NCBI RefSeq assembly: GCF_009733845.1
Contig: NZ_WNXZ01000001.1
Span: forward strand, 992,001 to 1,056,000
Reading direction: 5' to 3'
From: Pseudactinotalea terrae
GTDB taxonomy: Bacteria > Actinomycetota > Actinomycetes > Actinomycetales > Beutenbergiaceae
DNA: 64,000 nucleotides
Positions 37,718 to 43,941 of the stretch are shown in pieces. Within the stretch, counting starts at the first letter, position 1; each line of letters starts with the position of its first letter. A model generated the notes under the pieces. That model ran no database searches, was not told the origin of the DNA, and saw nothing but the letters and a program-made list of their open reading frames with translations. Made by a program: the position numbers and the translations under genes.

Positions 37718-37894
37718 TCGATCGACCAGGACGTGCATCAGACGCCACCCCTCGGGGACGGCGGCCTGCACCTGCTCGAGCGCAAGCTCGTAGCTCTCCG
37801 CCGTCGCGGACACCTGGTCGGTGCGCCGGTCGGGAGCCGGGCCCGTGTCGTCGGGCGGGATGGTCTCGATCCGGGCGTTGATGGTCACGGGCAT
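37703..37894 (-). CDS. Small ORF in the tRNA array
   Basis: 63 aa (MPVTINARIETIPPDDTGPA to LMHVLVDRSSLG) with a plausible beta-alpha-beta pattern; unknown. The stop lies inside the tRNA-Gln gene (15-bp overlap) and there is no strong ribosome site, so it may not be expressed. Confidence 0.45.
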   Translation of the reverse strand: MPVTINARIETIPPDDTGPAPDRRTDQVSATAESYELALEQVQAAVPEGWRLMHVLVDRSSLG

Positions 37895-37904
37895 GCCGTG
37901 ATCG

Positions 37905-37977
37905 TAGAGGCGGAGGGACTCGAACCCCCGACCACCTGCGCGTCATGCAGGTGCGCTACCAGCTGCGCCACACCTCC
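37905..37977 (-). tRNA. tRNA-Val(GAC)
   Basis: Anticodon loop ATGACGC; acceptor GGAGGTG closed by a G1-U72 wobble. Confidence 0.9.
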
Positions 37978-38002
37978 TCGGCGACGCGTGCGCGTCGCGC
38001 CG

Positions 38003-38075
38003 AGCGGACGGCGGGGATCGAACCCGCGACCTGCCGGTTGGGAACCGGCCGCTCTGCCTGCTGAGCTACGTCCAC
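38003..38075 (-). tRNA. tRNA-Gly(CCC)
   Basis: Acceptor GTGGACG, anticodon loop TTCCCAA. Confidence 0.92.
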
Positions 38076-38125
38076 GCCGGGGCGCACCGGGTGCGTCCCG
38101 CGCCCGTGACGTGGGCGAGCCGTGG

Positions 38126-38198
38126 AGCGGATGACGGGGATCGAACCCGCGACCTTCTCGTTGGCAACGAGACGCTCTACCTGCTGAGCTACATCCAC
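38126..38198 (-). tRNA. tRNA-Gly(GCC)
   Basis: Acceptor GTGGATG, anticodon loop TTGCCAA, encoded CCA. Confidence 0.92.
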
Positions 38199-38334
38199 AG
38201 GTGCCTCAGGGTGATCCCTCGCGCTGAGACGCCGCGTCCCGCCTGTCCCGGTGGTCTGCCGGGGAAGTTCGGGACCACCATCGCCCTGGACCGCGGCACG
38301 AGGTCCGCAGCGGAAACGAGAGGGTGGAGGTGAG

Positions 38335-38419
38335 CGGAGAGTCAGGGATTCGAACCCTGGTGGCTGTGACACCGCGACGCGTTCCAGGCGTGCCCGATAG
38401 ACCTCTCTGGCAACTCTCC
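38335..38419 (-). tRNA. tRNA-Ser(GGA)
   Basis: Class II with long variable arm; anticodon loop CTGGAAC; acceptor GGAGAGT, G73. Confidence 0.92.
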
Positions 38420-38446
38420 ATCAGCCCGTCACGTGGGCCAGCCGTG

Positions 38447-38521
38447 CTCCCCGACCAGGGCTCGAACCTGGGACGGACAGTGGGTAACAACCACCCGCTC
38501 TGCCAACTGAGCTACCGGGGA
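38447..38521 (-). tRNA. tRNA-Asn(GTT)
   Basis: Acceptor TCCCCGG, anticodon loop TTGTTAC, G73 as in Asn. Confidence 0.92.
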
Positions 38522-38552
38522 AGGTGCGCGATCGCAGCTCGCGCGGGCTGTG

Positions 38553-38625
38553 AGCCTCCTGCCGGAGTCGAACCGGCGACGCGCCGCTTACAGGGCGGCC
38601 GCTCTGACCTCTGAGCTAAGGAGGC
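38553..38625 (-). tRNA. tRNA-Thr(TGT) with C33
   Basis: Perfect anticodon stem GCCGC/GCGGC encloses CCTGTAA, so position 33 is C rather than the nearly universal U. All other arms are normal. Confidence 0.8.
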
Positions 38626-38631
38626 GCTGCG

Positions 38632-38704
38632 TCCGGATGGCGGGGCTCGAACCCGCGACCTCCCGCTCCCAAAGCGGGCGCGCTTCCAGCTGCGCCACAT
38701 CCGG
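38632..38704 (-). tRNA. tRNA-Pro(TGG)
   Basis: Acceptor CCGGATG, anticodon loop TTTGGGA. Confidence 0.92.
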
Positions 38705-38729
38705 TCGGCGTGATTTTCCGGGTCCTGAG

Positions 38730-39080
38730 TGGAGGTGGCGGGAGTCGAACCCGCGTCTCAGACACGAACTGACAGAAGGGGATCCCTACGAGCGTTGCCT
38801 GGCCAGGTACCGCGACGTCGCGAGGGCCAGGGCCGACGTCGTGGGTGCCGCGCGGAAGTGTCCCGGACCTCCCCGAGCGTGACGCGGGAGGAACGGCGAG
38901 CCCTGCTGCGACGCCCACATGACCGAGGCAGGGCCTCCCGGTCGGGGCGCTCGTCACGCGACGAGAGCGAAGTCGGACTTGGCGACTATTCCGTGCGGCG
39001 CATGATTTACGAGGTGACGTCGCGTGCCTCGGCTCGACTCGTTCTGCCATCGGCTGCCTGATCGAAACCATGACACCCCC
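38730..39080 (-). ncRNA. ssrA: tmRNA with a tag ending FALVA
   Basis: 351-nt transfer-messenger RNA. The tRNA-like ends pair (5' GGGGGTG with 3' CACCTCC), the 5' part has the conserved ATGGTTTCGA, and the 3' part has the T-arm GCGGGTTCGACTCCCGC. The tag frame can be read from 39001 (GCG resume codon) to the TGA at 38954, giving APHGIVAKSDFALVA, preceded by GTAAATCAT. Rescues stalled ribosomes by adding a degradation tag. A tmRNA inside a mobile tRNA array is unusual, and LVA replaces the common LAA end. Confidence 0.88.
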
Positions 39081-39112
39081 GATGGGTACTGCTCGAGCAC
39101 CGGAGTGCTCCG

Positions 39113-39185
39113 TGGACCTGGCGGGACTCGAACCCGCGACCCCCTCCATGCCATGGAGGTGCGCTACCAGCTGCGCTACAAGCCC
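39113..39185 (-). tRNA. tRNA-Ala(GGC)
   Basis: Acceptor GGGCTTG, anticodon loop ATGGCAT. Confidence 0.92.
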
Positions 39186-39252
39186 GCGCCTGGCTGACCA
39201 ACACACGGCTTCACCCCGTCGGGTGCCCGCACCGACCCGTCGGTCGTGCTGT

Positions 39253-39285
39253 GAGCCGCGCCCGGGCTCGAACCGGGACCAGCAG
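39253..39285 (-). pseudogene. 3' tRNA remnant
   Basis: T-arm-like CCCGGTTCGAGCCCGGG and acceptor-like tail without a 5' half, next to tRNA-Ala(TGC). Confidence 0.4.
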
Positions 39286-39358
39286 TGGAGTCACGGGGAC
39301 TCGAACCCCGAACCTTGTGCTTGCAAAGCACCTGCGCTACCAGTTGCGCCATGACCCC
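39286..39358 (-). tRNA. tRNA-Ala(TGC)
   Basis: Acceptor GGGGTCA, anticodon loop TTTGCAA. Confidence 0.92.
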
Positions 39359-39392
39359 GGATGCTGGTGTCGGTCCGGCCGCGCGCCGGCCA

Positions 39393-39464
39393 AGGAGAGC
39401 GGGACTCGAACCCGCCGTCGCCTGACCCCAAGGGGGCAGGTGCACACGCCCGTGTGCTGTCTCC
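39393..39464 (-). ncRNA. tRNA-like RNA without a normal anticodon arm
   Basis: Right length (72 nt), a perfect T-arm (GCGGGTTCGAGTCCCGC) and a 5-bp acceptor (GGAGA/TCTCC). The D-region is a 6-bp hairpin GCACAC/GTGTGC and the anticodon region is CCTGCCCCCTTGGGGTCAGG, a near-perfect hairpin with no 7-nt loop. Either a decayed tRNA or a specialised tRNA mimic. Confidence 0.5.
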
Positions 39465-39664
39465 CGTTCCGCTCGGAACCTCGGCCGGTCCCGACACCTG
39501 CTGATCGTCGGCGGGCTGCAGTCCCACCGGCTTCGAACCTCATGAGCGTCGCTGGTTCGCTTCGCTTCCGGCTTCATGTGGCCGGCTCGCCCGGCTACCG
39601 TTTCGGCCGGGTCTCTCGCTCATCTGCTTCATGTGCGGCACGAGCTCGTTTCGTGCACGCAGCG
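39465..39664. other. Spacer in the array with one class A box
   Basis: Between the tRNA-like RNA and tRNA-Ser(GCT). It holds the box at 39628 and a 30-codon frame starting at the ATG within that box (39632) and ending at 39540. I do not call the frame a gene. Confidence 0.4.
39628..39641 (-). promoter_or_regulatory. Class A box (GTGCCGCACATGAA) inside the tRNA array
   Basis: Full GTGCCGCACAT core; it could re-initiate transcription of the distal half of the array. Confidence 0.6.
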
Positions 39665-39750
39665 CGGAGGGTGCGGGATTCGAACCCGCGTGAGACTTAC
39701 GCCTCTGCCGCTTAGCAGGCGGCCGCCATCGTCCTCTCGGCCAACCCTCC
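39665..39750 (-). tRNA. tRNA-Ser(GCT)
   Basis: Class II; acceptor GGAGGGT, anticodon loop CTGCTAA, G73. Confidence 0.93.
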
Positions 39751-39898
39751 ATCGACACATGCCGCCAGCCCAGGTGACGTCCCCCGGGCTGACGGCGAGC
39801 CCGTGCACCGACGGAAGGGCGCCGCTACCGGTCCGTCCGGGCGGCGCTTTGCTCCTCATCGGTGTCATGGGCTGCTGGCGCGTGCCGTGCGCCAGACG

Positions 39899-39983
39899 CG
39901 GAAGGTGAGGGAGTCGAACCCCCGTGGCTGTGACGCCGCACCGTTTTCGAAACGGGCCCGATAGGCCTCTCTGGCAACCTTCC
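39899..39983 (-). tRNA. tRNA-Ser(CGA)
   Basis: Class II; acceptor GGAAGGT, anticodon loop TTCGAAA, G73. Confidence 0.93.
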
Positions 39984-40011
39984 ATGCTGTGCCGCGATCG
40001 CGCGGCGCGCG

Positions 40012-40085
40012 TACCCCCGGGAGGACTCGAACCTCCACTGAACGGGACTTGAATCCGCTGCCTCTGCCGGCTGGGCTACGGGGGC
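40012..40085 (-). tRNA. tRNA-Leu(CAA) with short variable arm
   Basis: Anticodon loop TTCAAGT; acceptor GCCCCCG. Only 74 nt, lacking the long variable arm expected for Leu, and with an A-C mismatch closing the anticodon loop. Possibly impaired or charged differently. Confidence 0.72.
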
Positions 40086-40197
40086 GTGTTGCGCGGCAGG
40101 TGCGGCTCGGCCTGATAGGAAGTGGCCGTCGTGCTCCGCACCTTCGATCCGCCTCGCGCGGTGCACCATCGCGCGGGCGGTGACGTTGACCGCGTCG

Positions 40198-40282
40198 TAC
40201 CCTCGGCCGGACTTGAACCGGCACGCTCGCTGGGGAGCACCAGCTCCTCAAGCTGGCGTGTCTGCCATTCCACCACGAGGGC
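40198..40282 (-). tRNA. tRNA-Leu(GAG)
   Basis: Class II; acceptor GCCCTCG, anticodon loop TTGAGGA. Same anticodon as the chromosomal attB tRNA but different body. Confidence 0.92.
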
Positions 40283-40306
40283 GAGTGCGCGCCGGGGCGC
40301 GCTGCG

Positions 40307-40378
40307 TGGGACCGAGCGGGATCGAACCGCTGCCTGTCGGGCTTCAACCGACTGCTCTGCCTGCTGAGCTACAGTCCC
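40307..40378 (-). tRNA. tRNA-Phe(GAA)
   Basis: Acceptor GGGACTG, anticodon loop TTGAAGC. Confidence 0.92.
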
Positions 40379-40380
40379 GG

Positions 40381-40453
40381 AGCCACCACCGGGAATCGAA
40401 CCCGGGACCTCACCCGTACCAGGGGTGCGCTCTTCCAGCTGAGCTACGGCGGC
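40381..40453 (-). tRNA. tRNA-Thr(GGT)
   Basis: Acceptor GCCGCCG, anticodon loop CTGGTAC; 2 bp from tRNA-Phe. Confidence 0.92.
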
Positions 40454-40475
40454 GTGATGGGTGCTGGTGCGCCGG

Positions 40476-40549
40476 AGCCCTCCCGGGGATTCGAACCCCG
40501 CACCTCCCGTTTACGAGACGGGCGCTCGAACCGGCCGAGCTCGGAGGGC
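40476..40549 (-). tRNA. tRNA-Thr(CGT)
   Basis: Acceptor GCCCTCC, anticodon loop CTCGTAA. Confidence 0.92.
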
Positions 40550-40576
40550 GTGCTGCTCGCCGATCGGGCGAGCTCG

Positions 40577-40661
40577 TACTCTCTGCGGGACTTGAACCCG
40601 CACGCCCGCGAAGGGCACCAGGACCTGAGCCTGGCGTGTCTGCCATTCCACCAAGAGAGCT
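40577..40661 (-). tRNA. tRNA-Leu(CAG)
   Basis: Class II; acceptor GCTCTCT, anticodon loop CTCAGGT. Confidence 0.92.
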
Positions 40662-40693
40662 TGTGCGCGACTCGCGTCGTCGCGCTGACGGTG

Positions 40694-40766
40694 TGCCTCC
40701 GGCAGGGCTCGAACCTGCGGCCTTCCGCTCCGGAGGCGGACGCTCTGTCCTCTGAGCTACGGGGGC
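40694..40766 (-). tRNA. tRNA-Arg(CCG)
   Basis: Acceptor GCCCCCG, anticodon loop CTCCGGA. Confidence 0.92.
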
Positions 40767-40772
40767 TCGTGG

Positions 40773-40845
40773 TGCCTTCGGCAGGGATCGAACCTGCGGC
40801 CCTCCGCTCCGTAGGCGGATGCTCTGTCCTCTGAGCTACGAAGGC
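40773..40845 (-). tRNA. tRNA-Arg(ACG)
   Basis: Acceptor GCCTTCG, anticodon loop CTACGGA (A34 needs conversion to inosine), encoded CCA. Confidence 0.92.
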
Positions 40846-40853
40846 GCCGGCCG

Positions 40854-41162
40854 TCACTGCCGCAGCAGGACGGCCTGGTCGCGGGCCTGCTCGACGAGCA
40901 GGAACGGTGCGCCGGCCTTCTCGACCGCGGCGCGCACTCGCGCCCCGACGGTCTCGTTGGCGTTGACGAGCACGACGTGCTCGACCTGGCGGCTGGTCAG
41001 GACCTCCACGGCAGCCGCGGCGGCGACCGGGGAGATCGACTCGGCGTCGGTGGCGTTGACGGCGACCTGGACGGTGCCGGCCCGCACCGAGCGGGACACG
41101 AGGTCACACGCGCTGCGCGGCGACCCCAGGGACTGTGGCAGCGAGAACGCGGCTGCTCGCAT
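40854..41162 (-). CDS. Small protein inside the tRNA array, possibly STAS-like
   Basis: 102 aa. Pattern of strands and helices (AGTVQVAVNATDAESISPVA, then RQVEHVVLVNANETVGARVR and AGAPFLLVEQ) recalls STAS or STAS-like (DUF4325) domains, but similarity is weak. AGGAAGGAG precedes the ATG at 41162, so it is probably translated. It lies between tRNA-Arg(ACG) and tRNA-Glu(TTC). Confidence 0.68.
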   Translation of the reverse strand: MRAAAFSLPQSLGSPRSACDLVSRSVRAGTVQVAVNATDAESISPVAAAAAVEVLTSRQVEHVVLVNANETVGARVRAAVEKAGAPFLLVEQARDQAVLLRQ

Positions 41163-41191
41163 GGCGTGCTCCTTCCTCTGGTTGGTTTGGG

Positions 41192-41265
41192 TACCCCCAG
41201 CGGGACTCGAACCCGCGTCCTCCGATGTGAAAGATCGGCGTCCATGGCCTCTAGACCGTGGGGGC
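41192..41265 (-). tRNA. tRNA-Glu(TTC)
   Basis: Acceptor GCCCCCA, anticodon loop CTTTCAC. Confidence 0.92.
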
Positions 41266-41478
41266 GTGGCCCGCGTTGCCGCAGCAGCACCGGCTGCGGC
41301 CCGCGCGGGCGCGGTGGGCACTCGAGACCGACGAGTGCATGGCTTTGCGGACCATGTCGACGCCCTGGGCGTCAGCCTTGCGGCGCCGCCGCACAGCGGG
41401 GTGCTCGCCGGTTGACCGGGCTGGCAGGGGCCACCGGTCGTGCTGTTCGGGCTGTGTGCGTCCCGTCCCTGCGTTGCG

Positions 41479-41549
41479 TACCCCGCAAGGGGATCGAACC
41501 CTTGCCGTCCGACTGAGAATCGGAGGTGCTGCCACTACACCAGCGGGGC
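41479..41549 (-). tRNA. tRNA-Glu(CTC)
   Basis: Acceptor GCCCCGC, anticodon loop TTCTCAG. The 213-bp spacer to tRNA-Glu(TTC) holds no gene I can support. Confidence 0.92.
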
Positions 41550-41590
41550 GTGCGGCCCGGCGAGCCGTGTCGGCTGGCGCCAGGTGTGCG

Positions 41591-41664
41591 TCGGCTCGGG
41601 AGGATTCGAACCTCCTACCTCGTCTGTATCAGAGACGCGCCCATACCGGATGGGCCTCAAGCCG
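41591..41664 (-). tRNA. tRNA-Ile(GAT)
   Basis: Acceptor CGGCTTG, anticodon loop CTGATAC. Confidence 0.92.
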
Positions 41665-41733
41665 GGGTGCTCGTACGCTCCCGTCCTGCTGCGCTACGAG
41701 CCACTGGGCGCCGCGGGTTGCGGCGCCGGTGCG

Positions 41734-41806
41734 CGATCCTGGCCGGTTTCGATCCGGCTACCTCCACCGTGACAGGGTGACGCTCTCCCGATTGAGCTAC
41801 AGGACC
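41734..41806 (-). tRNA. tRNA-Asp(GTC)
   Basis: Acceptor GGTCCTG, anticodon loop CTGTCAC, G73 as in Asp. Confidence 0.92.
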
Positions 41807-41838
41807 AAGTCGCGCCCGGGGTGACCCCGGGCACGTGG

Positions 41839-41910
41839 TTGCGGCGGCGGGACTCGAACCCGCGCACGCTGGCTTATGAGACCAGGGCTCTACCACTGAG
41901 CTACGCCGCT
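41839..41910 (-). tRNA. tRNA-Met(CAT), elongator-like with A1-A72 mismatch
   Basis: Anticodon loop CTCATAA, encoded CCA. The first acceptor pair is A1-A72, unpaired as in initiators, but the anticodon stem CTGGT/GCCAG lacks the three G-C pairs of an initiator. Could also be an Ile tRNA read after lysidine modification. Confidence 0.8.
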
Positions 41911-42013
41911 AGGACGGCCCGGTCAGGGGCACGGACTGCGATCCGCCGCGAGCACGTGTCGCAGCATGCGCCCGCGTCAGCACCTCCGCGGTACTGGACC
42001 TGACCCGACCTGG

Positions 42014-42086
42014 TGCCCCGCGCTGGATTCGAACCAGCGGCACGCCGCGTAGGAGGCGGCTGCTCTGTCCTCTGAGCTAGCAGGGC
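42014..42086 (-). tRNA. tRNA-Arg(CCT)
   Basis: Acceptor GCCCTGC, anticodon loop CTCCTAC, encoded CCA. Confidence 0.92.
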
Positions 42087-42102
42087 GATGCTGTTCGGCT
42101 GC

Positions 42103-42194
42103 GGCCCGCCCCGAGGACTCGAACCTCGCGTCGGCACACCGTCCTGGGTGCGCAGCCTCCGCCGAACCTGTCACCGGCGAGTCCCTGTGCGGGC
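42103..42194 (-). ncRNA. tRNA-like RNA with abnormal D and anticodon arms
   Basis: Acceptor GCCCGC/GCGGGC and T-arm CGAGGTTCGAGTCCTCG are intact over about 91 nt, but the interior folds as two other hairpins (CGCCG/CGGCG and GCGCACC/GGTGTGC) without a 7-nt anticodon loop. Confidence 0.45.
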
Positions 42195-42199
42195 GTTCC

Positions 42200-42294
42200 A
42201 TCGTCGCGGGAGTCGAACCTGCGCGGCGAGCCGTGCTCACCTCACCTCATCCGAGGCCGGCCTGCGAGAGGTGCTCGCCCACCGGGTGCACGAT
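42200..42294 (-). pseudogene. Degenerate tRNA-like remnant
   Basis: Imperfect T-arm (GCAGGTTCGACTCCCGC) and ATCGT/ACGAT ends about 95 nt apart; no anticodon arm recognised. Confidence 0.35.
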
Positions 42295-42324
42295 CGCGAG
42301 CCTTGCTTCCCGCTTCGTGCGTGG

Positions 42325-42397
42325 TGCCTCGCCTGGGATTCGAACCCAGAGCCCATCGAGTAAGAGTCGATTGCACAGCCAGTCGTGCTCGCGAGGC
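42325..42397 (-). tRNA. tRNA-Lys(CTT)
   Basis: Acceptor GCCTCGC, anticodon loop CTCTTAC, encoded CCA. Confidence 0.92.
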
Positions 42398-42401
42398 GTG
42401 G

Positions 42402-42484
42402 TGGGAGCGGCAGGATTCGAACCTGCGGAGTCCGGAGACGGCTGATTTACAGTCAGCTGCGATTGGCCGCTACGCGACACTCCC
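42402..42484 (-). tRNA. tRNA-Tyr(GTA)
   Basis: Class II variable arm; acceptor GGGAGTG, anticodon loop CTGTAAA, encoded CCA. Confidence 0.93.
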
Positions 42485-42801
42485 AAGAGGCACGGACCCG
42501 ACACCGGCCATGCCCTTGCGGGACGACCGGGGACGCTCGAACGCGGAGCCCCGGCGCGCGTGGCGCCGGCTCCGTGCCATGTGGGGCCACCGACCCTCCC
42601 AGGGTTGGCGCGTCCGGCAGTCGCACTCCCCCGCGTCGTGCGGGTTCCTCATGCGACGGGTCGCCGGACGCACCGCCTGCGAGGCGGTGGCCTACTTCTC
42701 ATCCACTGTGCTGTTCTCAAATGAGCACCCGGAGGTGCTCTGCATGTCCACCGAGGCCCACCCCGACTGGTATCGGGGTCGTCCACCAAGGGGAGCTACG
42801 C
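42485..42801. other. 317-bp spacer between tRNA-Tyr and tRNA-Trp
   Basis: No convincing gene. It contains the right copy of the 29-bp inverted repeat (42690-42718) and a GAGCACC-CGGA-GGTGCTC hairpin just after it. Confidence 0.5.
42690..42718. repeat. 29-bp inverted repeat, right copy
   Basis: Reverse complement of 35097-35125 with two mismatches. Confidence 0.75.
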
Positions 42802-42872
42802 ACGGGCGGAGGGGTTCGAACCCCCGTTTGACGGGTTGGAGCCGTCTGCACTAGGCCGCTGTACTACGCCCG
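42802..42872 (-). tRNA. tRNA-Trp(CCA), first gene of the array
   Basis: Anticodon loop CTCCAAC; acceptor CGGGCGT with a mismatch at pair 7. Nearest to the array promoter. Confidence 0.88.
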
Positions 42873-42911
42873 CTCGATGTTCTGTTGTCCTGCCGGTCCT
42901 GCTGGTAGTGC

Positions 42912-42925
42912 CTGATGTGCGGCAC
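42912..42925 (-). promoter_or_regulatory. Class A box (GTGCCGCACATCAG) before the tRNA array
   Basis: 40 bp upstream of tRNA-Trp and downstream of a terminator, so it is the likely array promoter. Confidence 0.68.
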
Positions 42926-42940
42926 CGGGTCCTGATACGA

Positions 42941-42971
42941 CGAAAGCCGCCCCGTTGGAGTTCGGAGCGGC
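42941..42971 (-). terminator. Rho-independent terminator after the 47-aa gene
   Basis: GCCGCTCCG and CGGGGCGGC pair over 9 bp, followed by TTTCG on the minus strand. Insulates the array promoter from upstream transcription. Confidence 0.75.
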
Positions 42972-42993
42972 CTGTGCTGGTGCGGTGCTGAGG

Positions 42994-43137
42994 TCAGATG
43001 ACCCCTGCTCCGCGCCTGGCCGCCGCCGACTCCGTACCCAGCCACTGGTGACGCGGGTACAGGAAGGAGGCTTCGGGCTTCGAGACGTTCATGGGCATGA
43101 CGGTGTTGCGACGGGTCGCGGTGATATTCGCGTCCAT
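42994..43137 (-). CDS. 47-aa protein with an exceptionally strong ribosome site
   Basis: Starts MDANITATRRNTVMPMNVSK and ends ARRGAGVI; no family recognised. The leader holds GGAGGTGACC, a 10-nt perfect match to the expected anti-Shine-Dalgarno, 3 nt before the ATG at 43137. Two class A boxes (43272, 43325) and a repeated 10-mer GTGTCGTACA (43181, 43246) lie in the 235-bp leader; a terminator follows. This suggests a highly expressed small protein or a regulated leader. Confidence 0.7.
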   Translation of the reverse strand: MDANITATRRNTVMPMNVSKPEASFLYPRHQWLGTESAAARRGAGVI

Positions 43138-43180
43138 CAAGGTCACCTCCATGCTCAGGGTTGTCTGTCGTGTGTGCCTA

Positions 43181-43255
43181 GTGTCGTACATCCGTGCGGG
43201 ATAGTCCAGCATTTACCCGCCTTGCGGCGTGTCGTTGTGCTGCTGGTGTCGTACA
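43181..43255. repeat. Two copies of GTGTCGTACA in the leader
   Basis: Copies at 43181-43190 and 43246-43255, 65 bp apart, with similar flanks. Candidate binding sites. Confidence 0.5.
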
Positions 43256-43271
43256 CCGCGCCTGCTGCTAG

Positions 43272-43286
43272 TACATGTGCTGCGGG
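43272..43286 (-). promoter_or_regulatory. Degenerate class A box (CCCGCAGCACATGTA)
   Basis: One insertion in the core; the CTAGTACATGTGC context is shared with 57264. Confidence 0.42.
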
Positions 43287-43324
43287 AGGTGTTCGCCCTA
43301 CGGCGGCTACCTGCCCACACCACC

Positions 43325-43338
43325 TATATGTGCGGCAC
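43325..43338 (-). promoter_or_regulatory. Class A box (GTGCCGCACATATA) upstream of the 47-aa gene
   Basis: Exact copy of the ssb box; about 190 bp before the start codon. Confidence 0.63.
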
Positions 43339-43372
43339 CGGCCGCGACCGTGCAAGGTGTTTTCGTCAGCGC

Positions 43373-43879
43373 TCAGCTGGCGAGGCGAACCCCGGACAGT
43401 GCCTGCTCGGCCAGCCGGGTGCGGTGCTCGAGCTCGGTGCGCCAGGCGTCGGCGAGGGCGTCGGCGTAGCCGCGGAAGTCGTACCCGAGGTAGCCGTCCT
43501 CGTCGTGGCGGTCGGCCTCGTTCCAGCCGGCGAAGTCCTCCAGATCGACGTCGAGCTTGGTCTCCTCCTCCAGGAGCTCACCGGCCCGCTCGTCGCCGTA
43601 GTCCTCGTCCTCGAACCACACCCACCGCTCAGCAGCGGTGCGGATGCCGTCCCAGACCTGCTCCGCGTCGGGCAGCTCACCCAGCACCTCCATCGCCTTG
43701 GCCTTGGCGGTGGCCGTGTCGGTCTCGCCCATCTGCGTGGTCGTCACCAGGTCGCTGGCGAGCTCGTACAGCTTGAGGGAGGTGGGGCCGTCCTGGAGCC
43801 GGACCGGGGTCTCCAGGCGGGTCACCGTCGCGAACCGGCCGTCGGTGTGGCGGGGCTGGGTGATGGGTGTGAGGGTCAT
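43373..43879 (-). CDS. Acidic protein with N-terminal GRFA peptide
   Basis: 168 aa, unknown, acidic and helical. Its N-terminus TQPRHTDGRFATVTRLETPV aligns with the GGQFA peptide of three other element proteins. The ATG at 43879 lies exactly 6 nt after the class A box, pointing to a leaderless message. Confidence 0.75.
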   Translation of the reverse strand: MTLTPITQPRHTDGRFATVTRLETPVRLQDGPTSLKLYELASDLVTTTQMGETDTATAKAKAMEVLGELPDAEQVWDGIRTAAERWVWFEDEDYGDERAGELLEEETKLDVDLEDFAGWNEADRHDEDGYLGYDFRGYADALADAWRTELEHRTRLAEQALSGVRLAS

Positions 43880-43885
43880 GCCTGG

Positions 43886-43899
43886 TAGATGTGCGGGTC
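43886..43899 (-). promoter_or_regulatory. Class A box variant (GACCCGCACATCTA)
   Basis: CCGCACATCTA with 6 nt to the ATG at 43879. Confidence 0.66.
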
Positions 43900-43941
43900 C
43901 TCACCTGCTCCCCGCGCTCCGGGCGGGGTGATGACGGGATG

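Noticed and set aside
39540-39632. 30-codon frame starting inside the class A box
   Set aside because: Its start lies in the promoter motif, it has no ribosome site and the peptide resembles nothing known.
35139-42872. CRISPR array suggested by many repeated short segments
   Set aside because: The repeats are T-arm and D-arm sequences of tRNAs, with unequal spacing and tRNA folds.
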